Source: Luteolibacter rhizosphaerae (lineage in GTDB: Bacteria > Verrucomicrobiota > Verrucomicrobiia > Verrucomicrobiales > Akkermansiaceae). Taken from it: a DNA stretch of 64,000 nucleotides. Within the stretch, counting starts at the first letter, position 1. Every line of letters starts with the position of its first letter. The position numbers were made by a program, and so were the translations under genes. Of this stretch, positions 50,000 through 60,200 are shown piece by piece. The notes below the pieces were generated by a model, which was not told the DNA's origin, made no database searches, and saw nothing but the letters and a program-made list of their open reading frames with translations. Location of the stretch: positions 248,001-312,000 of the forward strand of contig NZ_JAPDDR010000007.1 of the NCBI RefSeq assembly GCF_025950095.1. The letters are read 5' to 3'.

Positions 50000-51493
50000 T
50001 CAAGGCTCGATCACACGGAATCCGAGATCCGGGCGACGAAGATCCCGGGAATCCACCCACTCCCGCGCCAGAGCGCCGGAGGAAGCATTCTGGAAGGAGC
50101 CGCCGATAACGACCCAGCCCTTGTCACCCAAGGGATTGGCGGGATTGATCGCGTTCGAGGCCGTCCATTCGGAAACCGAGCCAGCCATGCCGTTCAGGCC
50201 CGAAGGCGTACGGTCCGTCGGAGGGATCTGCTTCACGGAACTCCATCCGGCTGCGCGCAGCGACTTGGGATCCGGCAGATTCTGGCGTAGGGCGGCGAAC
50301 CACTCTTCCTGCTCCGGCAGGCGGCAGCGCTTCCAGTTGCAGTAGGCCAGCGCGTCCCACCAATCGACATTCACCACCGGGCAGTCCCGGCTCATCGCAC
50401 GGCCTTCCCATTGGCCACCCGCCTTGGCGGCGGAATACATTCCGGTCCAGTTCTCGGGCTCGTGGCCGTACTTGCTATCCGGCTGATCCGGCGAGTCGTA
50501 GGTGCCGCGCCGTTCCTCCGGCAGGCTGGCGAGAGCGGCGAGGAAATCGGCATACTCTCCGATTGTCACCTCGTGCCCGGAGATCGTGAAGGCTCCCAAC
50601 TGGACCGTGCCGCCATCCGCCAAGGGATGCGCACCTCCCAGCACGATGACCGAGCCGGGATACTGGCCTGACAAGCTGTCGTTGCCGTTTTTTCCCTTCA
50701 GCGCGATCACCCCGATTCCGACGACAAAGGCTGTGGCGATCACGCCAAGCACCATGGGCAACGGCGACTTGCGGCCGATGGCCCGCGCCGTGGCGGGGGC
50801 GGCCGAATGCGGCGGGGCAGGCTCGGTGAGTTGCTGTTCGATTTGCTCCGCATAGGAGCGGACTTCCGTCCAGGTCATCGTGCGGCCCAGGTTCTCGCCC
50901 CGCATCCAGGCGAAGAGGGTGATCATCCGCGAGGCCCCGGGATGCCCGTCTGCCACCAGATGCGGCAAGGTGCGGCCCAAGGTGAGAATGTCATCCGCGG
51001 ACAGACCCGGCGGGCGGTCGCCTGCCCGGGCGAGATTCGCGATGCGAACGACGCCGTGATCATCGAGGAAAATGTCGTCCGGACCGAGCGGTGCGCTGGA
51101 AATGCCTGCACCCTCCAAGGTCATGTTCGCCTCCGCCACGCGTCGCAGGATCTGCGCGACCTGAACCGGTCGCAGCGATTGCCGGGCATTCATGCGGTCC
51201 TCCAGGTTGGTTCCCGGCAGCCGCTCAAGGGTCGCGTAGCAGTGCTCGTCGTTGGATACCGCTTCGTAAACCGAGCCCAGCAAGGGGTGATCCACGGCAG
51301 CCTTCACGCGGATATCTCCCAAGAACGCTTCCCGCCGATCAAAGGCGGACGGCTTCAGCTCGAAGAGCGTGACCGAACGGTTGATCGAAACCTGATCTGC
51401 CTGCCAAGTGAGCGTGACGCGGCTTTCCCCGATCAGGGCCAAGAGTCGGTAGTCGCCCAGCAGGGTGCCGGCGCGGGAGCTGGAGTCATCCAT
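50000..51493 (-). CDS. Pseudokinase - membrane anchor - FGE-sulfatase domain fusion
   Basis: 497 residues. Residues ~12-230 have the layout of a Ser/Thr protein kinase (LLGDYRLLALIGES ... ERLPGTNLEDRM ... GISSAPLGPDDIFLDDHG). The catalytic residues are lost: the VAIK lysine region reads VTLFELK, HRDxKxxN reads SAPLGPDD, and DFG reads ANL. A transmembrane segment follows (about 247-267, MVLGVIATAFVVGIGVIAL). The C-terminal ~210 residues are a formylglycine-generating-enzyme-like domain: FTISGHEVTIGEYADFLAAL, CPVVNVDWWDALAYCNW, LPEQEEWFAAL, GLNGMAGSVSEWT and DLGFRVIEP. It appears to be an anchored, non-catalytic sensor joined to an exported FGE-like domain. The TPR-like gene lies 3 bp upstream, so they are probably cotranscribed. 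Confidence 0.82.
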   Translation of the reverse strand: MDDSSSRAGTLLGDYRLLALIGESRVTLTWQADQVSINRSVTLFELKPSAFDRREAFLGDIRVKAAVDHPLLGSVYEAVSNDEHCYATLERLPGTNLEDRMNARQSLRPVQVAQILRRVAEANMTLEGAGISSAPLGPDDIFLDDHGVVRIANLARAGDRPPGLSADDILTLGRTLPHLVADGHPGASRMITLFAWMRGENLGRTMTWTEVRSYAEQIEQQLTEPAPPHSAAPATARAIGRKSPLPMVLGVIATAFVVGIGVIALKGKNGNDSLSGQYPGSVIVLGGAHPLADGGTVQLGAFTISGHEVTIGEYADFLAALASLPEERRGTYDSPDQPDSKYGHEPENWTGMYSAAKAGGQWEGRAMSRDCPVVNVDWWDALAYCNWKRCRLPEQEEWFAALRQNLPDPKSLRAAGWSSVKQIPPTDRTPSGLNGMAGSVSEWTASNAINPANPLGDKGWVVIGGSFQNASSGALAREWVDSRDLRRPDLGFRVIEP

Positions 51494-51496
51494 GGA

Positions 51497-52660
51497 TCAA
51501 CGTGAGGGCAAAGGGGGAATCGCTCCGTCCGGCGAGTTCAGGTCGGGCATGACCGGAGGAGTGCTGTCATCAAGCGGCGGGAGCAGAGGCATCTCCGAGT
51601 CGAATTGCTCGAATTGCGGGATCTCACCCTCGCTCGGCTGGACAGCGGAAGAGCCGTGCGAGGCCAGATGCCGCGGGTAGGGCTGCGTATCGATGAGCTC
51701 GTTCTTGTAGAAGATCTTCACCACCTGACCGTAGTATTTGCGCTTCCCGAAGAGTAGCTCCTGCTGGCTGTCCTGTGGCGGCAGGAGATAGGTCACGCGG
51801 AGCTGTTCTTCGCCTCCCACGAAATCGAGATCGCCGGTCACCCACTTGTAGTCCGTGGTGCAGAGTCCTTGGGCCGCGGGAACGATCTCCTTCTTCCCGT
51901 CCTTCATCATCGCGTCGAAGAAATTCACCTCCACGGCGAGATCCTTCGGATTGATCTCGGCGCCCGGGGCCGCTTGGACAGGGATGGTGAGCACCGTGCG
52001 CTCGCCGTCTTGGAAGGCCTTGTCCGGGAAGATCACCGGGCGACCGACCACGAGCTTGTCGCGCATCTCGTCCGGCATCGCAATGCCATCGCGCAGTTTC
52101 TGGGCAGCCAGCTCGTAGAGCGCCCCGGCACCGCTGATGCCCATCTGGAAGACAGCTTGGTAGGCATCGGCAGCCTGGTCAGCCAATCCACGGTCATAGG
52201 CGGCCATGTCTTCGTAGAGCAGGCCGAGTTCGTAGAGCACGTTCGGATCGTTCGGCGCGGTGGCGCGAGCTTCCTCCAGCTTGGTGACCGCGGTGGCTAC
52301 GTCCGAGGCGATGCGGGCGGTGCGGGCTTCCTGTACCAAGCGCTCCACCACGGGATCCGCGATCGGGGGTGCACCCAGCGGCCGGGCCGGGGGCAGCGGA
52401 GTGGGCTCCGGCGGCGGCGGCAGAGCCGAGGCTCCCGGCGCCTTGGCAACGACAGGCCCCGCAGGTTGCACGGCAGCCGGAGTCGCGGCCACGGTGATGT
52501 ACTTGGTCACCACCTTTTCTTCCGTCCTGACCTCGCGGGCCTTCTCCATCCGGACGGCCAAGGCCACGCCGCCGATGAGAATCTGGGAAAACGCAAGCAC
52601 TCCCAGCCCCCAGCAAGAGAGGCGGAAAGTCAGCTCGGAATGGCGGATGTTTCCGGACAT
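51497..52660 (-). CDS. Membrane-anchored TPR-like protein
   Basis: 387 residues from the ATG at 52660. One transmembrane segment (~residues 15-36, WGLGVLAFSQILIGGVALAV), then a Pro/Ala-rich linker (residues ~60-100). A TPR-like pair follows at ~105-195 (VATAVTKLEEARATAPNDPN, VLYELGLLYEDMAAYDRGLA), then a beta-rich domain (EINPKDLAVEVNFFDAM) and an acidic, Pro-rich C-terminus. It is followed 3 bp later by the pseudokinase-FGE gene and is likely a partner. Function unknown. Confidence 0.72.
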   Translation of the reverse strand: MSGNIRHSELTFRLSCWGLGVLAFSQILIGGVALAVRMEKAREVRTEEKVVTKYITVAATPAAVQPAGPVVAKAPGASALPPPPEPTPLPPARPLGAPPIADPVVERLVQEARTARIASDVATAVTKLEEARATAPNDPNVLYELGLLYEDMAAYDRGLADQAADAYQAVFQMGISGAGALYELAAQKLRDGIAMPDEMRDKLVVGRPVIFPDKAFQDGERTVLTIPVQAAPGAEINPKDLAVEVNFFDAMMKDGKKEIVPAAQGLCTTDYKWVTGDLDFVGGEEQLRVTYLLPPQDSQQELLFGKRKYYGQVVKIFYKNELIDTQPYPRHLASHGSSAVQPSEGEIPQFEQFDSEMPLLPPLDDSTPPVMPDLNSPDGAIPPLPSR

Positions 52661-52755
52661 GGCCCCGACGCTAGGGAGTCCGTCGGCATGACGCAAGGCG
52701 GGAGGATACGTGCTTATCCAGAACTTCAGGCTTGGATTTCGGGCCCTCCCGGCCG

Positions 52756-54039
52756 ATGCCTGCGCCCGTGAAGCAGGAGGCTACCCGAACAAGCGCCATG
52801 CCGCTGGAAGGCATGGCTCCGGTCGAGGTGGCGGCAGCGCTTTCGCACCTTTCCGGGCTGGTTTTCTTCGATACGTCGGGCCACCTGCCGGCAAGCTACG
52901 GGGCCCCGGTTTCCGTGATCGCGGCCCGGCCACAGCGGGTGCTTCAGGGCTCGATCCACAAGCCCGCCGACCGAGCGGAGCTGGCCGCCGTGCTGGAGCA
53001 GGGCTCGTCGGCACCTCTCGGCGACCGCGGTTTTCCGCTGGGCGGGCTCTGCGGCTGGGTCGGATATGCGGGGGATTTCGTCTTCGGGGACTATCCGGAG
53101 ATGCTCGTCTTCGACCACCGCAGCGGGAGCTGGCACGAGGTGGGATCTCTCTCTGCCGAACTGCGGATGCCTGCGCCGGAAGCTCCGGTGATCGGAGAAT
53201 TCCAAGCGCTGATGAGCCGCGAGGAATTCACGGGGGGCGTACGCCGGATCCACGAGTGGATTGCAGCCGGGGATATTTATCAGGTCAATCTGACCCAAGC
53301 TTTCCGGGCCCCGGTGCAGGGCGACCCTCTCTTCAGCCTCTATGAGACCCTGCGCGACTGCTCTCCCGCCCCGCTGGCGGCGTATCTTGCGCTGGACGGC
53401 AAGGAGGTGCTTTCCTCGTCACCCGAAACCTTCCTGCGGATATCCGGTCGCGGGATCGAAACGCGGCCGATCAAAGGAACGCGCCCGCGGCATGCCGACC
53501 CGGATGAAGACCGGCGCTCGGCCTACGAACTGCAAACCAGCCCGAAGGAGATCGCGGAGCTGGTCATGATCACCGACCTGCTGCGCAACGATCTCGGCCA
53601 GGTCTGCGAATTCGGCAGCGTTTGCGTGGCGGAAATGCTCCAGCTCGAAACCCTCGGCCAAGTGCATCACCTCGTCTCCACGGTGACGGGCACGCTTCGC
53701 GAAGGCATCGGCCCGCTCGAAGCCTTGGCGAAATGTTTCCCGGGCGGCAGCATTACCGGGGCACCGAAAAAGCGCGCGATGGAGATCATCGCGGAGCTGG
53801 AACAGGAACCCCGGGGCATCTACTGCGGCGCGATCGGCTACCTAGGCTACCACGGCGAAAGCCAGTTCAACATCGCGATCCGCACCTTGGTGCGCGGGGG
53901 CGACGTACTCAGCTACCACGTGGGAGCGGGCATCGTGGCCGACTCCGATCCGGAGAAGGAATACGAGGAAACGCTGCACAAGGCGGCGGGCATCCGGTTG
54001 GCAGTGGCGAGATCAAAAGAACGGCCGAACGACGCCTAG
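52756..54039 (+). CDS. pabB: Aminodeoxychorismate synthase component I
   Basis: 427 residues from the ATG at 52756. The chorismate-binding domain has GGLCGWVGYAGDFVF, SREEFTGGVRRIHEWIAAGD, IYQVNLTQAFRAPV, LSSSPETFLRI, TRPIKGTRPRHADPDEDRRS, ELVMITDLLRNDLGQVCE, FPGGSITGAPKKRAMEII and GYLGYHGESQFNIAIRTLV, all typical of PabB. The product is 4-amino-4-deoxychorismate for folate synthesis. The IKGT motif with Lys is the PabB form; TrpE usually has Ala in that region. A TTG at 52732 is an alternative start. It is divergent from the TPR-like gene. Confidence 0.93.
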   Translation: MPAPVKQEATRTSAMPLEGMAPVEVAAALSHLSGLVFFDTSGHLPASYGAPVSVIAARPQRVLQGSIHKPADRAELAAVLEQGSSAPLGDRGFPLGGLCGWVGYAGDFVFGDYPEMLVFDHRSGSWHEVGSLSAELRMPAPEAPVIGEFQALMSREEFTGGVRRIHEWIAAGDIYQVNLTQAFRAPVQGDPLFSLYETLRDCSPAPLAAYLALDGKEVLSSSPETFLRISGRGIETRPIKGTRPRHADPDEDRRSAYELQTSPKEIAELVMITDLLRNDLGQVCEFGSVCVAEMLQLETLGQVHHLVSTVTGTLREGIGPLEALAKCFPGGSITGAPKKRAMEIIAELEQEPRGIYCGAIGYLGYHGESQFNIAIRTLVRGGDVLSYHVGAGIVADSDPEKEYEETLHKAAGIRLAVARSKERPNDA

Positions 54040-54056
54040 CGAACTCCCGGCAGCTT

Positions 54057-54092
54057 ATTCGTCATTCGCAAATTCGGAATTCGCCATTCCCG
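54057..54092. repeat. Short intergenic attcgtcattcg repeat
   Basis: attcgtcattcg (54057-54068) followed by the related words aattcggaattcgccattc. It matches the repeat at 19715-19732 over 12 nt. It fills the short gap between convergent pabB and the 54093 gene; no terminator is evident. Confidence 0.5.
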
Positions 54093-54593
54093 CTATCGGG
54101 CGAGCACCGCCTTCGGAATCTTCTTCTTCTGCTCACGCAGCGCACGGGCGATCCTGGGAGCCGCAATGACGCGGAGTTCGATTCGGTCGCTGGCATCGCG
54201 GGTCCACTGGAAGTGCAGGTCGCTCCGTTTGCCGCTCACTTCGATCGGGAAGACCGCTTGCCGCCGTTCGTTGGGGCGGTGCGTTTCAATGCGCTCGAGT
54301 AGGGAGAGCATCTGCTTGTCGTCGAAGCCATTCTCCGTGATCTCGCGCACCCGCTCGAAAACATAGGGAAGATATTCGACCTGGGTGTGGATTCGCACCG
54401 TCTGACGCGGGGAGTAGGCGGTCTCCAGTTCGTCCAGCATCTCCTCCGAGGTGGACTCGCCGAGTCGCTCGTATTCCTGAACCAAGCGGCGGCGGATGAG
54501 CCAGCCCAGAAGCACGGTCAGGCCCCAGACCGTCAATGCGATCAAGAGAACGAGACCGGAGAATGCGATAGGCAGGTCCATGAATCGCGCCAC
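54093..54593 (-). CDS. Hypothetical membrane-anchored protein
   Basis: 166 residues. A single transmembrane segment near the N-terminus (residues ~10-32, FSGLVLLIALTVWGLTVLLG) is followed by RRRLVQEYERLGES and a soluble alpha/beta region ending in a basic tail (REQKKKIPKAVLAR). No recognised domain. The start could also be the fifth-codon ATG. It converges with pabB and lies downstream of the heme-protein gene on the same strand. Confidence 0.6.
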   Translation of the reverse strand: MARFMDLPIAFSGLVLLIALTVWGLTVLLGWLIRRRLVQEYERLGESTSEEMLDELETAYSPRQTVRIHTQVEYLPYVFERVREITENGFDDKQMLSLLERIETHRPNERRQAVFPIEVSGKRSDLHFQWTRDASDRIELRVIAAPRIARALREQKKKIPKAVLAR

Positions 54594-54647
54594 TATAGCG
54601 CAACCCGCCGGAAGGGAAAGGACGCAGTCTTGAAGCTCGGTAAATGC

Positions 54648-56948
54648 TCAGTGATCGCGCTCCCGGGCTTGGAGGAGAAAGGTCATCAGGTCCTTGATCT
54701 CCTGCTCGCTCAAGGCGCTCGTCAGCCCCGGTGGCATCAGTGAAAACTCGAGCGCGCTGCTCGCAGCAAGGTTCGCTTTTTCCACCGCGATGACCTGCCC
54801 GCCGGGGACGGCGAACTTCAAGCTGCTGGCAGTCTCCCCCACGCGAACGCCCACCAAGGAGCCTCCGTCTTTCAAATCGACTTTATAGGCAACGGCATCG
54901 GGGTTGATGGCGGCGGAGGGATCCTGAATATCGCGTAACACGGCGGCATAGTCGCGGTGAATCGTATTGCTGAGATCAGGACCGACCGCATGGCCTTCGC
55001 CATTGAACTGGTGACAGGTGAAGCATGCCGCCTTGCCAAAGAAGATCTGGCGACCCCGCTCCCAGTCGCCACCGGCAATCTCGGGAATGGTCACCTCGAC
55101 CGCAGCAGGCTCTCCCGCGGGTGTAGCAAATGGCATGAAGAAACGGCCGACACCCATGGCGCGCGGGCGAGGATCGATCGAGGTATGGAAGGTGATCTCC
55201 AATGGTGAGGCCGGGGTCGGCAAGTGGATCGAAAGCTCCTGCCAAGGATCTTGCGCCACGGTCTTGGTGAAGGACGCCTCGCCCAGCCCCTTGCGGATGA
55301 CCTCAAGGCCAGGTGCCTCCAAGGCAATGGCGGCATCACTCTTCACGGTGATGGTGACCACTTCCGGGTCGGCCGCGTAGTCGAGCTTCGAGCCCGGCTG
55401 GGTAGCGGGTTGCAGCAGATGGCTGAGATTGAGTTTGGTACGGAGGTGAAGCGCCCCAGGGCGGGTAAGATCCTTGATGGCATCGGCATGAACGGCGCTG
55501 CTGCGGGTAAGTTCACCGACCACGGAGAAATCGGGATGCGGCAACCAACCCTTCCATGAGGAGCCCTCTGCTCCGCTCCAACTCGCCTCCAAGCCATTGA
55601 GAGAATGGGCAAGATCAATGGCCTGCGCTTGTGGAATGCCCGCTTCGTGGCGTGGCGCATCGAGAGTGATCGCGTAGCCGAAGGCCTCTCGGCGCGGTGC
55701 CGTTTTGATCACGATGCTGCGGCCATCCTCGCCGATCAACGCGGACTCCACCAGCACCCGATAGCGCGGCTGCGCCATCTGCCCGCGGACCACGGCGTAG
55801 CCGGGACGGATGGCTTCAAAGCGATCTCCCGCGGCGACTTGGGGACCTCCTTCGATGCGGATACGGGAAGCCAGGTCATCCCAAGCGGGACCTTCCAAAG
55901 CGCGATCAAAGCCGACGACGGTGGTGCATTCATCCGATGCCCAGGTCAGCACCGGCTGCGGAACCGTCGAGTCCATATGACGGATCTTGAACAGGCGGCC
56001 TTCGTGCGAAGGGCCCTTACCCCAATCCGGCGGTCCCGAGTGGCAGCAGATCACAAGATCGCCCTGCGGAGAGATGGCGCAATCCGTGACCAGCATGCCA
56101 AGCGCGGCGAAGAGCTGCGTGCTGGCGACATAGCCTGCCGAAGTCTTCGCCAAGGAAGTGCGCCAGAGCTTACCGCGGGATTCGCCGGTGATGATGGCGT
56201 CATGAGCCCAGAACTCTGGACCGAAACGCGGGCGGTCCTTCGCGGGACCATTGAAGCGGAAACCGCAAGTGCTCTGGTGCTGCGGGGCGAAGTCCCACAC
56301 GCTGGGTTCATCGACGACATCCGGCAACAACTTCGGATGCCGCGGCGGAAAGCCGTAGTGGCGACCGGTTTGGAGATGAAGCAGTTCATCGAAGGGGTTG
56401 CCATTCGGCAACCAGGTGGCCCCTTCCTGGTCGGTGGCGAAGAGTTCGCCGTGGCGATCCCACTGGAGGGACATGATGTAGCGCAGGCCGCTGGCGAGCT
56501 GCTCGACCTTCCCATCCTTGGTGATGCGGAGAAGGCAGCCGCGGCGCTTGTCGGGAGAGTAAGCGGGTGCGCCGGTCTTCACGGCATCGGGAGCCCACAC
56601 ATCGCCCTCCGCCTTTTGCCAATAACCATTTCCGGGATTGGCGCTGCCCATGGTGACATACCAATCATCGTCCGGCCCGGCGGCGATGGCCATGGCGCTA
56701 TCGACACGGCGGTGCATGAGCAAGGGGTCATCGCGCAGGGCGGGATCATCCCAGCCTTTCGCGACGGTCTCCCGCTTGTCGGGGATACCGTCGTGATCGG
56801 TATCCCGGAAGCGAACAATCTCATCGGCCAGCAACGCATGCGGCATGCCGTCCTTCACCACCATCCCCACCGGGTAGTTGTCGGAAGTCTCCGGCGCGAA
56901 GGTATCGAGCCAATCCTCCAGCCCGTCCTCATTCGTGTCACGCATCAC
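54648..56948 (-). CDS. PVC-type cytochrome c / dehydrogenase-like, N-terminally damaged
   Basis: 766 residues starting at a GTG/ATG pair at 56948/56945. It matches the planctomycete/verrucomicrobial heme-binding proteins: propeller blades with DTNEDGLEDW and RFRDTDHDGIPD calcium loops, then a C-terminal cytochrome with RQIFFGKAACFTCHQFNGEG (CFTCH heme motif) and the VGPDLSNTI context. Intact members start with a signal peptide and a further ~70-90 residues before the first D-x-D loop; those are absent here. A frame encoding MKLPLLCVLLALSCDA then stop lies just upstream in another register, so the gene appears to have lost its N-terminus. Possibly a pseudogene, or initiated without export. Confidence 0.7.
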   Translation of the reverse strand: MMRDTNEDGLEDWLDTFAPETSDNYPVGMVVKDGMPHALLADEIVRFRDTDHDGIPDKRETVAKGWDDPALRDDPLLMHRRVDSAMAIAAGPDDDWYVTMGSANPGNGYWQKAEGDVWAPDAVKTGAPAYSPDKRRGCLLRITKDGKVEQLASGLRYIMSLQWDRHGELFATDQEGATWLPNGNPFDELLHLQTGRHYGFPPRHPKLLPDVVDEPSVWDFAPQHQSTCGFRFNGPAKDRPRFGPEFWAHDAIITGESRGKLWRTSLAKTSAGYVASTQLFAALGMLVTDCAISPQGDLVICCHSGPPDWGKGPSHEGRLFKIRHMDSTVPQPVLTWASDECTTVVGFDRALEGPAWDDLASRIRIEGGPQVAAGDRFEAIRPGYAVVRGQMAQPRYRVLVESALIGEDGRSIVIKTAPRREAFGYAITLDAPRHEAGIPQAQAIDLAHSLNGLEASWSGAEGSSWKGWLPHPDFSVVGELTRSSAVHADAIKDLTRPGALHLRTKLNLSHLLQPATQPGSKLDYAADPEVVTITVKSDAAIALEAPGLEVIRKGLGEASFTKTVAQDPWQELSIHLPTPASPLEITFHTSIDPRPRAMGVGRFFMPFATPAGEPAAVEVTIPEIAGGDWERGRQIFFGKAACFTCHQFNGEGHAVGPDLSNTIHRDYAAVLRDIQDPSAAINPDAVAYKVDLKDGGSLVGVRVGETASSLKFAVPGGQVIAVEKANLAASSALEFSLMPPGLTSALSEQEIKDLMTFLLQARERDH

Positions 56949-56988
56949 ATGAAAGCGCCAGTAGTACGCAGAGGAGCGGAAGCTTCAT
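56938..56988 (-). other. Orphan lipoprotein signal peptide, out of frame with gene body
   Basis: Starting at the ATG at 56986-56988 the minus strand reads MKLPLLCVLLALSCDA then TGA. This is a typical lipoprotein signal (lipobox LALSC). It ends inside the start of the heme-protein frame, shifted by one base. It looks like the former 5' end of that gene after a deletion that also broke the frame. An assembly error is also possible. Confidence 0.5.
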
Positions 56989-57201
56989 GGGTTTGAAGAG
57001 TGAACACTGTTCTATTTTTCAAACGGAAATATCCTGTAGAATTGCGACACATGAGGCAATTCGGACCAAGAGCTTAAACGCTTCGCTTGGAAATGACATC
57101 ATCCCGGTGAACCCGCTTTGGCGCCACGCCGCTTGTCCGGCGACCCTGCGCGAACCGTTTTGAAACACCGCGACTTGCGGTATCCTGTCCCCAAAACCCA
57201 G

Positions 57202-60200
57202 ATGAAGATTCCCGCCCGACTTGCCGGCATGACCGGTGCAGTCCTGATGCTCCTGACGCCCGCCGCCCGCGGCGAGGCGATGCTGCAGTATTTCAACACG
57301 ACTTGGGCGGAAATCACCCGCAAGATGCCGGAACTGGCGGAGGCCGGGTATAGCTCGCTGTGGCTCCCGCCGCCGACCAAGGCCTCGGGCGGACTCTCGG
57401 TGGGATACGATTGCTGGGACCGCTTCGATCTGGGCTCGAAGGATCAGCGCGGGACCGTACGGACGCGCTACGGAACGGAAGCGGAGCTCCAGGAGCTGGT
57501 GCGCGTGGCGCATCGTTTCGGGATCCGGGTCTACTTCGACAATGTGATGAATCACAACGCCTTCGAGACACCGAAGTACAACGACTTGGTGCCGGAGAAC
57601 GTTTACCCCGGATTTCTCCCGGAGGACTTCCACCTGCGCCGCACGGCCGAGGGCTACTACCGCAAGTGGGACAACACCCGCGACTGGAACGACGCCTGGC
57701 AGGTGCAGAACCTCGGTCTCTCCGACCTGATCGACATCGCGACCGAGCCCGGCTCGACCAATCTCAATCACGGCACCGGGGAAGGTCACACGACCACGAA
57801 GCCGAACTTCGTCCGCCACCCGGATAATCCGGAATACTACTGCTACATCCCCACCGCCAGCGGGCAGAAGCACTCCGCCGGACAGGGAGCTTACGTTGGC
57901 TTCGGCACCGGTAACGGGATCACCACCGCGCTGATCACGGCCAATGCCTCCTTCTACACCGAGCGCGTGGAGGACATGCTGAACCGCGCCGCGCGCTGGC
58001 AGGTGGACCGCATCAAGGCGGACGGCTTCCGGCTCGATGCCGTGAAGCACACGCCAGCGGATTTCTTCGGCGCGACCTTCGGCGGCGACAAGGACTCCTC
58101 AAACTACGGCTACTCCGGCCAGATCCAGCAGCAGTTCAATCTCACCCGCGGGTTCTCCGATTGGAGCAATCACCGCGATTCCCTCTTCGATACCGAACAA
58201 AGCCGGGATGATGCCATGCTCTTCGGCGAGCACCTCGGCCAGCCCCCCGCCTACGGTCCCTACATCGATGCGGGAATGCGGCTGATCGACAACGACCTGA
58301 GATCGAACTACAACAACCTGCTAGGCAACCCTTCGTCCGGGATGAACGGCTACGACCAGCCGGGGCAAGGTGGCTTCTCGCCTGCGGTGGCGGTCATGCA
58401 CGCCCAGAGCCATGACAACGATTACGCCGCTCGCCGCGAGCTCCAACACGCCTTCTACTTCACCCGCGCGGGTCTGGGGCTGATCTATACGGATGGCAAT
58501 TACCACGCGGGGATTCTCGGCGCGAGCGGCGGTGCTTTCCCGCGCCATGCCAATACTGCATTCCTCGGCCAGTGGGGCGATGCGCGGATCCCGAACCTGC
58601 TGAAGATTCACAACGACTTCGCCCGCGGCTGGCAACGCGGCCGTTACAGCGATGCGGATCTCGTCAGCTACGAGCGCATCGATGACCGGGAGTTCTCCGA
58701 AAGCAATCAGGCACAGAAGGAGCGCAAGGGCGCGACGATGCTCATCGCCGTGAACGACAATTACGCGTCCGGCAAGGCGGTCCTCGGCGGCACTTCCTTC
58801 CCGTCCCAAGGAGGCGGCGGCTCCGAGAACAACCCGAACACGAACGACGAATACCTTTACCAGTACGCCCGCGGCTACGGCAGCCAGGTCGGCTTCTACA
58901 GCTACGCCTCCAGCCTGAATTCGGTGGTGGTCGATCCCGGCAGCTACTTCGTCTTCGCACCACGCACGCCCGAGGATTCGGATCTCTGGAAAAATGCGGG
59001 GGGCTCTCCGATCACCATCTATCAGGGCAGCGAGAAAGCAGGAAGCTTCGAGGTCGAGCGCAAGGACGGCACGGATGGCGACCCCGCTTTCAACCCCTAC
59101 GGCCTACCGGACGCGGTGAACAACGACTATGCTTATCGTATGTCGGTGCCGCGCGTGACCAGCGCGAGCAACCTGCGCTTCGTGGTGCGGGCGGATGGCT
59201 CGGCGGAGAACATCCTGCTGAAACTGGACGGCGGCATCGACCTCAACGGCACCCGCCCCGTCGGCAACAACGACCCGCTCTACCGCGACCGACCGCCTGC
59301 CCTCTCCACCGATGTGTTTCTCGGCTACGAGCAACCGGCTTTCGTGCGCCGCCAGTTCGCGGAGAAATTCGCGGCCAAGGATACCTTGCGAAACCAGATC
59401 GGATCGCAGGGTGCCGAAACCTTTCACAAGGTGATCGGCACCGCGGGCTTCACGATCGCGAACGGCCCCGCGAATGCGAACGACTACAGCACCCAAGACG
59501 GCGAAGTGGCGGCTTTCCTCTATCATGATCCCGCGGCGGATGCAGGCGGCACGCCCGCGGGCGGCTGGCCCGGCGGCGTCGTGCCGAAGCAGTATGCGGA
59601 AAATGCCTCCACCATCACGGTGTGGGCAAAGCCGAACGGCGTGGGCAACGGCTTCAACATGTTCTTCTATTACACCAGCGACGGCAGCAATCCCGAGGCT
59701 GCGGGCGGCAGCGGCACGGGAACTACCAAGGTGGTGCAGATGCACTACTCGCACAAACAGGACGCGGATGACTGGTGGTCGAGCGTGACGATCCCGAAGC
59801 CTGTGACGGGACAGACGCTCAAATACAAGATCGGCATCTTCAAAGACGGTGCCGCGAGCGTCTATCCCTCCGGCCCCAACTCGGTATCGAAGAAAAAGAA
59901 GATGATGACCGTCTTTGAGATAAGCGGCTTCAACGCGGGCACCATCGTCCACTCCCCGCACAACGACTACGGCGCGACGGAGACCGGCCTCGCCGAAGGC
60001 TTCCACGTGCTGCGCGGCCGGGCCTTCCTGAAGCGCGACGGCAAGGCCTCGCTCTACAACATCTTCACCCAGACCTTCTACTATGACGCCGCAACGCCGA
60101 CCGGCCAGATCATGTTCCCGGCCGCGGATGGTGCCAGCATCGGCGGCAACGAATACGGACTGGTGGTGCGCGCGGACAACTTCACCAGCGAGGTGTGGTA

